From assembly GCF_021165955.1 (NCBI RefSeq), contig NZ_CP088952.1:868001-932000 (forward strand): a DNA stretch of 64,000 nucleotides, written 5' to 3'. Below the pieces are notes generated by a model. It was not told where the DNA came from. It did no database searches and was given only the letters and a program-made list of their open reading frames with translations. The first letter of the stretch is position 1. Every line of letters begins with the position of its first letter. Of this stretch, positions 8,752 through 15,947 are shown piece after piece. This DNA comes from Massilia endophytica (lineage in GTDB: Bacteria > Pseudomonadota > Gammaproteobacteria > Burkholderiales > Burkholderiaceae_D). Both the position numbers and the translations under genes were made by a program.

Positions 8752-9921
8752 ATGAAAGCTATGATTCTTGCGGCCGGCAAAGGCACGCGCGTCCGCCCTT
8801 TGACCTATGAGCTGCCCAAGCCCATGATTCCCATCCTCGGCAAGCCGGTGATGGCCTACCTGGTGGAACACCTGGCGCGCTACGGCGTCACGGAGATCAT
8901 GGTCAATGTCAGCTACCTGCACGACAAGATCGAGGAGTATTTCGGGGAAGGCCACCAGTTCGGCGTGCAGATCGGCTACTCCTTCGAGGGCTATACCAAC
9001 GACGACGGCGAAGTAGTGCCCGAGCCCATCGGTTCGGCGGGCGGCATCAAGAAGATCCAGGAATTCGGCGGCTTCTTCGACGAGACCACCATCGTGCTGT
9101 GCGGCGATGCCGTGATCGACCTCGATATCAAGTCGGCCCTGTTCGAGCACCGCCGCAAGGGCGCGCTGGCCACCGTCATCACGCGCGAAGTGCCCTGGGA
9201 AAAGGTGAGCAGCTACGGCGTGGTGGTGAGCGACGAGGACGGCCGCGTCACCGCCTTCCAGGAAAAGCCCAGCCGCGAGCAGGCGCGCTCGAACTGCGCC
9301 AGCACCGGCATCTATATCTTCGAGCCGGAAGTGATCGACCTCATACCCTCGGGCCGTCCCTTCGACATCGGCTCCGAGCTCTTCCCCCTGCTGGCCGAGC
9401 GCGGCCTGCCTTTCTACAGCCAGACCCGCAAGTTCGACTGGATCGACATCGGCAGCGTGAAGGACTACTGGGAAGTGCTGCAGGCCGTGCTGCTGGGCGA
9501 CGTCGCCAATATGAAGGTGCCGGGCGTGCAGGTGGAGGAGGGCGTGTGGGTGGGCTTGAACACCAGCATCGACTGGAGCGAGGGCACGCAGATCGAAGGG
9601 CCCGTGTACATTGGCTCCGGCGTGCGCATCGACCCCGGCGCCCACATCGTGGGGCCGAGCTGGATTGGTCACGGCAGCCATATCTGCTCGGGCGCCAAGG
9701 TGGTGCGCAGCGTGTTGTTCGAATATACTCGTGTGTTACCGGATGTTACGCTGGAGGAATTAATCGTCCTGAAGGATTATAGTGTCGACCGCTCCGGCGA
9801 AATGAAGCATGTGTCGCAGTACGACTCGAACGAATGGGCCAATGCGCGCGACCGCCGCGCGCAGCGCCGCCATCTGGAGAGCCTGGGCGACCTCACCCAA
9901 CTAGAACAGAAGAAAGCATGA
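8752..9921 (+). CDS. Sugar-1-phosphate nucleotidyltransferase with C-terminal beta-helix
   Basis: A 389-aa NDP-sugar pyrophosphorylase. MILAAGKGTRVRPLT at the N-terminus is the nucleotide-binding signature, followed by KPMIPILGKP; VLCGDAVIDLD near residue 120 holds the metal-binding Asp; FQEKPSRE near 170 the product-binding Lys. From about residue 270 a hexapeptide-type left-handed helix begins (IEGPVYIGSGVRIDPGAHIVG). It resembles mannose-1-P guanylyltransferase/glucose-1-P transferases of GT-A type, but the base and sugar cannot be assigned. Its last base pairs overlap the next ATG (ATGA), so it is translated with the following ManC-type enzyme; two nucleotidyltransferases in a row imply two activated sugars. 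Confidence 0.8.
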   Translation: MKAMILAAGKGTRVRPLTYELPKPMIPILGKPVMAYLVEHLARYGVTEIMVNVSYLHDKIEEYFGEGHQFGVQIGYSFEGYTNDDGEVVPEPIGSAGGIKKIQEFGGFFDETTIVLCGDAVIDLDIKSALFEHRRKGALATVITREVPWEKVSSYGVVVSDEDGRVTAFQEKPSREQARSNCASTGIYIFEPEVIDLIPSGRPFDIGSELFPLLAERGLPFYSQTRKFDWIDIGSVKDYWEVLQAVLLGDVANMKVPGVQVEEGVWVGLNTSIDWSEGTQIEGPVYIGSGVRIDPGAHIVGPSWIGHGSHICSGAKVVRSVLFEYTRVLPDVTLEELIVLKDYSVDRSGEMKHVSQYDSNEWANARDRRAQRRHLESLGDLTQLEQKKA

Positions 9922-11336
9922 AAATCTATCCCGTTATCCTGTCCGGCGGCGCCGGCACCCGTCTGTGGCCACTTTCGCGCGCGGCGCTGCCCAAGCAATT
10001 GCTGCCCCTGGTCTCCGACAAGACCATGCTGCAGGATACGGCGCTGCGCCTGCATGGCCGCGCGGAACTGATGCCGCCGCTGGTGGTGTGCGGCAATGAG
10101 CACCGCTTCCTCGTCGCCGAGCAGATGCGCGAGATCGGCATCAAGCCCATGGCCATCCTGCTGGAGCCGGTCGGCCGCAACACGGCGCCCGCCGTGGCCG
10201 CTGCCGCGCACTTCCTCAAGCGCAGGGACCCGGAAGCGATGATGCTGGTGCTGCCCGCCGACCACGTCATCACCGATACCGAAGCCTTCCACCAGGCCAT
10301 CGGCCGCGCCGCCGAACAGGCTGCCGCCGGTGCGCTCGTCACCTTCGGCATCGTGCCCACGGGACCGGAAACGGGCTATGGCTACATCAAGAGCGGCGAA
10401 CCGATGCCCAAGGGCGAGCAGGCCTTCAAGGTCGAGCGCTTCGTGGAGAAGCCGGACCGCGCCACGGCCGAAGGCTTCGTCGCAGCGGGCAACTACTACT
10501 GGAACAGCGGCATGTTCCTGTTCCAGGCGGAAGCCTACCTGAAGGAGCTGGGCCAGTTCCAGCCCGCCATGCTGGCCGCCAGCGCGGAAGCGGTGGACAA
10601 GGGCTACGGCGACCTGGATTTCTGCCGCCTGGAAGAAGCCGCCTTCACCAGCTGCCCGTCGGACTCCATCGACTACGCCGTGATGGAGCATACCCGCCAC
10701 GCAGTGGTGATTCCGGCCTCCATCGGCTGGAGCGATGTGGGTTCGTGGTCCGCGCTGTGGGAAGTGCAGCCGGGCGACGGCGACGGCAATGTGAGCCGCG
10801 GCGACGTTTACCTGGACAATGTGAAGAACACCCTGGTGCGCGCCGAGAGCCGCATCGTGGCCGTGGTGGGCGTGGAAGACCTGGTGGTGGTGGAAACGCC
10901 GGACGCCGTGCTGGTGGCGCACAAGGACCAGGTGCAGCGCGTGAAGCAGGTGGTGGACCACCTGAAAGGGCAGGACCGCACCGAGCACCTGCACCATACG
11001 CGCGTGTACCGTCCATGGGGCTGCTATGAGGGCATCGACATCGGCGAGCGCTTCCAGGTCAAGCGCATCACCGTGAACCCGGGCGGCAAGCTTTCGCTGC
11101 AGATGCACCATCACCGCGCGGAGCACTGGGTGGTGGTGAGCGGCACGGCGCGCGTCACCTGCGGCGACAAGGTGAGCCTGCTGACCGAGAACGAATCCAC
11201 CTTCATCCCCATCGGCATGAACCACCGCCTGGAGAACCCGGGCAAGGTGCCGCTGCACCTGATCGAAGTGCAGTCCGGGAGCTATCTGGGCGAGGACGAC
11301 ATCGTGCGTTTCGAGGATGTCTACCAGCGCACCTGA
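9918..11336 (+). CDS. algA: Bifunctional mannose-1-phosphate guanylyltransferase / mannose-6-phosphate isomerase
   Basis: Type II phosphomannose isomerase/GDP-mannose pyrophosphorylase (ManC/AlgA/XanB family), 472 aa, the normal length. The N-terminal transferase domain has GGAGTRLWPLSRAALPKQ and the FVEKPDR motif near residue 176; the C-terminal cupin domain (residues ~345-472) has the metal-binding QMHHHRAEHWVVVSGTA. It supplies GDP-mannose for the dehydrogenase at 5198 and for mannosylation. Start ATG 9918 overlaps the upstream TGA. It is the last gene of the polysaccharide run and is followed by an intrinsic terminator. Confidence 0.9.
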   Translation: MKIYPVILSGGAGTRLWPLSRAALPKQLLPLVSDKTMLQDTALRLHGRAELMPPLVVCGNEHRFLVAEQMREIGIKPMAILLEPVGRNTAPAVAAAAHFLKRRDPEAMMLVLPADHVITDTEAFHQAIGRAAEQAAAGALVTFGIVPTGPETGYGYIKSGEPMPKGEQAFKVERFVEKPDRATAEGFVAAGNYYWNSGMFLFQAEAYLKELGQFQPAMLAASAEAVDKGYGDLDFCRLEEAAFTSCPSDSIDYAVMEHTRHAVVIPASIGWSDVGSWSALWEVQPGDGDGNVSRGDVYLDNVKNTLVRAESRIVAVVGVEDLVVVETPDAVLVAHKDQVQRVKQVVDHLKGQDRTEHLHHTRVYRPWGCYEGIDIGERFQVKRITVNPGGKLSLQMHHHRAEHWVVVSGTARVTCGDKVSLLTENESTFIPIGMNHRLENPGKVPLHLIEVQSGSYLGEDDIVRFEDVYQRT

Positions 11337-11354
11337 GCGCTTGAGGTGACTTGC

Positions 11355-11383
11355 AAAAAGGAGGCTTCGGCCTCCTTTTTTTA
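11355..11383 (+). terminator. Intrinsic terminator after the exopolysaccharide run
   Basis: AAAAGGAGGC-TTCG-GCCTCCTTTTTTT: a stem with a UUCG-type loop and a T run, 18 bases after the stop of the GDP-mannose gene. Confidence 0.85.
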
Positions 11384-11665
11384 TCTCTGCAGTAAGACGG
11401 AGAATGGCTCGCCTGCCCGTAGGTTTCGTCCTACAGCTTTCGCAACACGTTTCGGTCTGCGAAATCACGCCCGTTTTCCCCTTTGCGGGCAGGGACTTAG
11501 CGCCGCGGCCGCCTCATCGAATTTACGTAAGGCATTGTTTTTGTTGAGAAATTTTTACATATTTCTTTGACAAGGTGGCATTTTAGACATGTAAGATCGC
11601 CCCGCAGTTGTCCGAAAACTGTGTGGGCCAATCCTGGCCTGCGGACTCTTTTTACGGGGGTAATA
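11384..11665 (+). promoter_or_regulatory. Upstream region and leader of the first PEP-CTERM gene
   Basis: About 280 bases without a gene. The first part (11384-11520) shows nothing I can name. A TTGACA at 11567-11572 with TAAGAT at 11592-11597 (19-base spacer, long) could be a promoter. The predicted leader holds a two-part hairpin: GTCCG (11610-11614) with CGGAC (11642-11646), enclosing GGCCA (11626-11630) with TGGCC (11635-11639), followed by CTCTTTTTA. GGGGG lies 8 bases before the ATG at 11666. The hairpin plus T run looks like an attenuator, but this is a prediction. Confidence 0.4.
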
Positions 11666-12187
11666 ATGAAGAAAATGAAAACCGTTCTAGCTGCAATCGC
11701 CATCGCAGGTACTGCATGGTCGGCCCAGGCGGCCGACATCAGCAGCACCGGCACCATCAGCCTCACCAACGGCACCAACTTCTTTGGCCGCGTGCTGGAC
11801 GGCGCCTCGGGCGACACCTTCACCGACCGCTGGGACTTCGCCTCGGTGGGCACCTTCGATCTGGCTGCAGGCGTGATCGCCGTCACCCCGGGTACGGTGG
11901 ACGGCATCTCGATCAGCGGCTTCGAGCTGTTCAATTCGGCCGGCCTGTCCCTGGGCGGGATGCAGCATTCCAGCGGCCTGAGCGATGTGTGGACCCTGTC
12001 CACCTCGCACCTGGTGCCGGACAGCTACTATCTGATGGTATCGGGCACGCTGCTGGGCAGCGAGGCGGCCAGCTACGGCGGCACCCTGACCACGGTGAAT
12101 GCCGTGCCTGAACCGGAGACCTATGGCATGCTGATCGGCGGCCTCGGACTGCTGGGCTTCCTGGCCCGCCGCCGCAAGCAAGGCTGA
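11666..12187 (+). CDS. PEP-CTERM surface protein (FxDxF-like)
   Basis: A 173-aa exported protein. It has a signal peptide (MKKMKTVLAAIAIAGTAWSAQA, cleavage after AQA), a Gly/Ser/Thr-rich middle with FTDRWDF near residue 51, and a C-terminal sorting signal: VPEPETYGMLIGG, a hydrophobic stretch, then RRRKQG. PEP-CTERM tails are recognised by exosortase, and the mature proteins are usually linked to exopolysaccharide matrix. The function of the body is unknown. ATG 11666 was chosen because the signal peptide begins there. Its tail is nearly identical to that of the protein at 23830. It sits between the polysaccharide locus and the secretion operon. Confidence 0.85.
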   Translation: MKKMKTVLAAIAIAGTAWSAQAADISSTGTISLTNGTNFFGRVLDGASGDTFTDRWDFASVGTFDLAAGVIAVTPGTVDGISISGFELFNSAGLSLGGMQHSSGLSDVWTLSTSHLVPDSYYLMVSGTLLGSEAASYGGTLTTVNAVPEPETYGMLIGGLGLLGFLARRRKQG

Positions 12188-12206
12188 GCGAAGGCGCTAT
12201 AATCGA

Positions 12207-12235
12207 AACGGAAGCTGCGGCTTCCGTTTTTTTAT
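12207..12235 (+). terminator. Intrinsic terminator
   Basis: AACGGAAGC-TGC-GGCTTCCGTTTTTTT, 19 bases after the PEP-CTERM gene stop. It ends only about 19 bases before the next gene, so that gene depends on read-through or on a promoter inside this stretch. Confidence 0.85.
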
Positions 12236-12253
12236 TCATGGAGCGTACCCGTT

Positions 12254-13261
12254 TTGCGAGCGACCTTCCTGCTGCCAGCCCTGCTGCTGGCCGGCGCCGT
12301 CCAGGCGCAAATGACCAGTCCCGGCCTGCAGGCCGCCCACCTTGCCGTCATCGTCAACGACGATGAACCGAACAGCGTGGCGATTGCCGAGCACTACCGC
12401 AAGGCCCGCGACATCCCGGCCCGCAACATGGTCCACGTGCGCATCCCCGGCAAGCCGCGCAAGCTCACGGCCGAGCAGTTCGCCAGGCTCAAGGAAGAAA
12501 TCGACAGCAAGCTGCCTGCCGACATCGACGCCGTGCTCATGGTCTGGACGGCGCCGTACGCGGTGGAATGCAATGCCATCACGGCCGCCTACACGCTCGG
12601 CTTCGATCCCCAGCAATGCCTCAAGCCCTGTGGCCCCGGGCGGCCCAGCGCCTACTTCAACTCCGCGGCGTCCAGCCCCCGCGCCGACAGCCTGCGCCTG
12701 GCGATGCTCATGCCCACCGAATCCGTGGCCGACGCCAAGGCCCTGATCGAGCGCGGCGTGGCGAGCGGCTTCCGTGCGGCCCCGGCCACGGCCTACTATC
12801 TCGTCACGAGCGACAAGGCGCGCAGCAGCCGCGTTCCCTTCTTCCCGCGCTCGGGCGTCATCCCGGCGAAAAAACTCACCATCAAGACCCTGCAGCAGGA
12901 CGTGCTGGAGGGCGCGAAGGACATTCTCATCTACCAGACGGGGCAAGCCAGCGTCAGCAAGCTGGACACGCTGCAATTCGTCCCCGGCGCCCTGGCCGAC
13001 CATCTGACTTCCTGGGGCGGCGACCTGCTGGGCGACAGCCAGATGAGCAGCCTGCGCTGGCTGGAAGCGGGCGCGACGGCGACCTACGGCACGGTGAGCG
13101 AGCCCTGCAACCACTGGCAAAAGTTCCCCAATCCCACGGTGCTGCTGCGCCACTACCTGAACGGATCGACGGCGATCGAAGCCTACTGGAAGAGTGTCGC
13201 CTGGCCCGCGCAAGGCCTGATCCTCGGCGAGCCCCTCGCCGCCCCCTACCATCGCCACTAA
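12254..13261 (+). CDS. TIGR03790-type exported protein of exosortase-bearing bacteria
   Basis: A 335-aa protein with a signal peptide (LLPALLLAGAVQA). Conserved blocks match my recollection of the TIGR03790 family: LAVIVNDDEPNSVAIAEHYRKARDI near residue 29, AVECN near 99, and the C-terminal WLEAGATATYGTVSEPC plus ILGEPLAAPY. As I recall, the family is confined to genomes with the exosortase/PEP-CTERM system; its biochemical role is not established. The start is TTG 12254 with GGAG 10 bases upstream; the nearby ATG 12238 is out of frame. Position between two PEP-CTERM genes supports a link to that system. It might be a caspase/gingipain-fold relative, which I cannot confirm. Confidence 0.75.
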   Translation: MRATFLLPALLLAGAVQAQMTSPGLQAAHLAVIVNDDEPNSVAIAEHYRKARDIPARNMVHVRIPGKPRKLTAEQFARLKEEIDSKLPADIDAVLMVWTAPYAVECNAITAAYTLGFDPQQCLKPCGPGRPSAYFNSAASSPRADSLRLAMLMPTESVADAKALIERGVASGFRAAPATAYYLVTSDKARSSRVPFFPRSGVIPAKKLTIKTLQQDVLEGAKDILIYQTGQASVSKLDTLQFVPGALADHLTSWGGDLLGDSQMSSLRWLEAGATATYGTVSEPCNHWQKFPNPTVLLRHYLNGSTAIEAYWKSVAWPAQGLILGEPLAAPYHRH

Positions 13262-13271
13262 ACGGCCGAGC

Positions 13272-13381
13272 CCGTGTCCACATCTGGTGCCAGGGAAGAA
13301 AAGTGGACACGAGCTCTACACTAGCGGCTTAGGGCTGAGGTTGTGTCCAAAAATCTTCCCTGGCACCAGATGTGGACACGG
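13272..13381. repeat. REP/BIME-like double hairpin (28-bp perfect inverted repeat)
   Basis: Bases 13272-13299 and 13354-13381 are exact reverse complements (28 bp); pairing continues outward imperfectly. Each half also folds by itself: GTGTCCA...TGGACAC occurs at 13274-13310 and again at 13343-13379. Four copies of the TGGACAC/GTGTCCA motif thus form two hairpins in inverted arrangement, the plan of a bacterial interspersed mosaic element. It lies between convergent genes, a usual site for REP elements. No other copy was noticed in this window. Confidence 0.7.
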
Positions 13382-13393
13382 ACTGGGCTGTGC

Positions 13394-14053
13394 TTAGCGG
13401 CGGCGGGTGAGGGGGAGGAGGGCGAGGCCTGCCAGGAGCAGGGCCCAGGTAGCGGGCTCTGGGACGGCAGCCATGGCGGCTGCCTTTTTGCTGTCGGCGG
13501 TGCTCGCGGCCTGCTTGGCCTGGTTGCCTGCAGCGAGGCTCAGGCCGCCAATGCCGAACTGGCCATCGATGCCGCTGAACTGGCCGTAGTATTTTTCGAT
13601 GAAGCCGAATTCGTCCACCGCGTACGGCGCCCACGGCACTTCGGCTATCTTGCGCCGCGTTTCCGATTCGGTGACGTCGATGGTTTCGACCGTGCGGATG
13701 AGCTTGAGCGTGTGCGTGCCTTCATGGCCTTCGTTGAACTTGCGCAGCTCCTGCTCGTCCTCTTCCACTTTCCACTGCTCTACCTTGCGGCCTTCTTCCA
13801 CAATGCGCGCCTGCTTGAGCTGCCTGCCGTCTTCGAGGCGGCAGGCGCTCTTGATGCCTTCGATCCTGGCATCGGACTTGGCGCGCTCGCGCTCGTCCTT
13901 GTCTTGCTGCTTGTTCTTGATGGAATCGAGGCAGGGGGAGGCGCCACGGGCCGGAGGCGTTTCCGCGGGCTGGGCCTGCTGCGCCGACACGCCAGCGCCT
14001 GCCAAGGCGGCAAACGCCACCGGCAACAGCTTGCGGAGGAGGGCAGAGGTCAT
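13394..14053 (-). CDS. PEP-CTERM protein with a charged, Lys/Glu-rich body
   Basis: A 219-aa exported protein. A signal peptide (LLPVAFAALAGAGVSA) is followed by a long charged segment (about residues 45-110, DKDERERAKSDARIEG and EEGRKVEQWKVEEDEQ) likely to be helical or coiled-coil. Next comes a domain of unknown type (APYAVDEFGFIEKYYGQFSG), then the sorting tail VPEPATWALLLAGLALL ending RRR. The tail assigns it to the exosortase substrates; no enzyme motif is visible. It is on the minus strand, convergent with the TIGR03790-type gene across the REP element, and divergent from the secretion operon at 14313. Its charged body differs from the Gly/Ser-rich bodies of the other two PEP-CTERM proteins here. 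Confidence 0.75.
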   Translation of the reverse strand: MTSALLRKLLPVAFAALAGAGVSAQQAQPAETPPARGASPCLDSIKNKQQDKDERERAKSDARIEGIKSACRLEDGRQLKQARIVEEGRKVEQWKVEEDEQELRKFNEGHEGTHTLKLIRTVETIDVTESETRRKIAEVPWAPYAVDEFGFIEKYYGQFSGIDGQFGIGGLSLAAGNQAKQAASTADSKKAAAMAAVPEPATWALLLAGLALLPLTRRR

Positions 14054-14312
14054 GGCACAGCGGGGGAAATGGATGAGCTAGCAATGTAGCACGGCTGAGC
14101 CCGTTTCGCGAGGGAAATCTCTGTTGCAAGCCCCGTGGCATGCGCTTTTCGCGACGTTTTTCCTGTCTCATTTTTCATCGCCGGGCCCTGTTTTGTCTCA
14201 AAATGTAATGCTCTTCAGTAAAAGCTCCACACTGGACGGAAAACATTGTCGAAACCTTAAACGGCATGGTAGCCTTGGCCGTTCACTCAGTGTTGAAGGA
14301 GCTTGGTTTCGG

Positions 14313-14741
14313 ATGGTGGCAGCACAGAAAATGCGCAAGCGGGCCGGTTTTACCCTGCTCGAACTCCTGGTGGTGATCGTCATCATCGGGCTCCTGGCCG
14401 CCTATGTCGGTCCGAAGTATTTCTCGCAGCTGGGCAAGTCGGAGGTCACCGTGGCCAAGGCCCAGATCGAGGCCTTCGAAAAATCCCTCGACACCTTCCG
14501 GCTCGACGTGGGCCGCTACCCCACCACCGAGGAGGGCCTGGCCGCGCTGCAGACCGCCCCCGCGACGGCCGGCGCCAAATGGAACGGTCCCTACCTGAAG
14601 AAGGGCATTCCACCCGATCCCTGGGGCAATCCCTACCAGTACAAGGCGCCCGGTTCGCGCGGCGAGTACGAGATCACTTCCCTGGGCAAGGATGGCCAGC
14701 CCGGCGGCGCGGCGGAAAACGCCGACATCACTTCGCAATAA
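14313..14741 (+). CDS. gspG: Major pseudopilin GspG
   Basis: A 142-aa type II secretion major pseudopilin. The prepilin signal KRAG|FTLLELLVVIVIIGL has Gly -1, Phe +1 and Glu +5, for cleavage and methylation by a prepilin peptidase. The C-terminal half has the GspG hallmarks LDVGRYPTTEEGLAAL and PPDPWGNPYQY, which hold the calcium-site region. ATG 14313 was chosen because AAGGAG lies 11 bases upstream; ATG 14331 is possible and would give a six-residue leader. It is the first gene of a long operon (to 23679) and is divergent from a PEP-CTERM gene. No prepilin peptidase gene is in the window. Confidence 0.9.
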   Translation: MVAAQKMRKRAGFTLLELLVVIVIIGLLAAYVGPKYFSQLGKSEVTVAKAQIEAFEKSLDTFRLDVGRYPTTEEGLAALQTAPATAGAKWNGPYLKKGIPPDPWGNPYQYKAPGSRGEYEITSLGKDGQPGGAAENADITSQ

Positions 14742-14762
14742 GACGCCCGCGTCCCTCCCGCC

Positions 14763-15947
14763 ATGCAGTTCGACGTTCGCACCCTGTCGCCGGAAATGGT
14801 GATCGGCCACCTGGTGGTCGATGGCCGCGACGAGGCCGACGCGCGGCGCCAGGTGGAGGCGCGGGGCCTGTTCGTGAGCGCCATCCACCCGGTGCGCGGC
14901 GCCTTGCGCGCGGGCCGGGGCAAGGCCTTGTCGCTCGTCCTCTTCAGCCAGGAGCTGCTGGCGCTGCTGAACGCGGGCCTCGGCATCGTCGAAGCGCTGG
15001 AGGCCTTGCTTGAAAAGGAGGCGGCGCCCGCCACGCGCAGCGTGCTGGAACGGCTGCTGGCTGGCCTGCGCGAAGGCCAGCGCTTCTCGGCCGTGCTGGC
15101 CGAGCAGCCGCAGCTCTTTCCGCCCCTCTATGTCGGCATCGTGAAGGCGGCCGAAGGCACCAGCGACCTGCCGCGCTCCCTGGCCCGCTATATCGATTAC
15201 CAGCAGCGCGTGGACCTGGTGCGCGGCAAGATCGTCAGCGCCGCCATCTATCCCTGCATCCTGCTGCTGGTGGGCGGCGGCGTGAGCATGTTCCTGATCG
15301 GCTATGTGGTGCCGCGCTTTGCGGAGGTCTATCAGGGCGCGGGCCGCAACCTGCCCTGGATGTCGCAAGTGATGCTGAGCTGGGGCCAGTTCGCGGGCGC
15401 CCATACCGGCGCGCTGCTCGCGGCCCTGGCACTGCTGCTGGGCGGCGCGGTGCTGGGCATCCGGCGCCTCATGGCGAGCGGCGGGCTGGTACGCCTGCTT
15501 GGCCGCCTGCCGGGCATCGGCGAGCGGGTGCGCATCTACGAGCTGTCCCGCCTTTACCTCACGCTGGGCATGCTGACCGAAGGCGGCATCACCATCGTGC
15601 AGGCCATCGACACCGTGCAGGGCATGGTGTCGGCCAATGTGAAGAGCGGCCTGCAGTCGGCGCGCCTGGCGGTGGAGGCGGGCCTGCCCCTCTCGACCGC
15701 GTTCGAGGCCAATGGGCTGACCACGCCGATCTCCCTGCGCATGCTGCGCGTGGGCGAACGCACCGGCGACATGGGCCCCATGCTCACCCAGTCCGCCGCC
15801 TTCTACGACGGCGAGATCGCCCGCTGGATCGACCGTTTCACGCGCACCTTCGAGCCCTTGCTCATGGCCGGCATCGGCCTGATCGTGGGCGCCATCGTGG
15901 TGCTGCTGTATATGCCTATTTTTGACCTGGCCGGAGAAATGTCATGA
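14763..15947 (+). CDS. gspF: Inner-membrane platform protein GspF
   Basis: A 394-aa type II secretion/type IV pilus platform protein with two T2SSF domains (about residues 60-180 and 265-385). Membrane segments are visible near 165-185 (YPCILLLVGGGVSMFLIGYVV), 215-235 and 365-390. LFSQELLALLNAGLGIVEALEAL marks the first cytoplasmic domain. The N-terminal PilC/GspF leader region is short and its sequence is MQFDVRTLSPEMVIGHLVVDG. It bridges the ATPase (next gene) and the pseudopilus. Its stop overlaps the gspE start (ATGA), 21 bases separate it from gspG. Confidence 0.9.
   Translation: MQFDVRTLSPEMVIGHLVVDGRDEADARRQVEARGLFVSAIHPVRGALRAGRGKALSLVLFSQELLALLNAGLGIVEALEALLEKEAAPATRSVLERLLAGLREGQRFSAVLAEQPQLFPPLYVGIVKAAEGTSDLPRSLARYIDYQQRVDLVRGKIVSAAIYPCILLLVGGGVSMFLIGYVVPRFAEVYQGAGRNLPWMSQVMLSWGQFAGAHTGALLAALALLLGGAVLGIRRLMASGGLVRLLGRLPGIGERVRIYELSRLYLTLGMLTEGGITIVQAIDTVQGMVSANVKSGLQSARLAVEAGLPLSTAFEANGLTTPISLRMLRVGERTGDMGPMLTQSAAFYDGEIARWIDRFTRTFEPLLMAGIGLIVGAIVVLLYMPIFDLAGEMS

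Noticed and set aside
14136..14150. Sigma-54-like TGGCA-N5-TTTTC upstream of gspG
   Set aside because: The essential GC at -12 is missing (TC instead), so it is not a convincing sigma-54 promoter, although PEP-CTERM loci can depend on RpoN.
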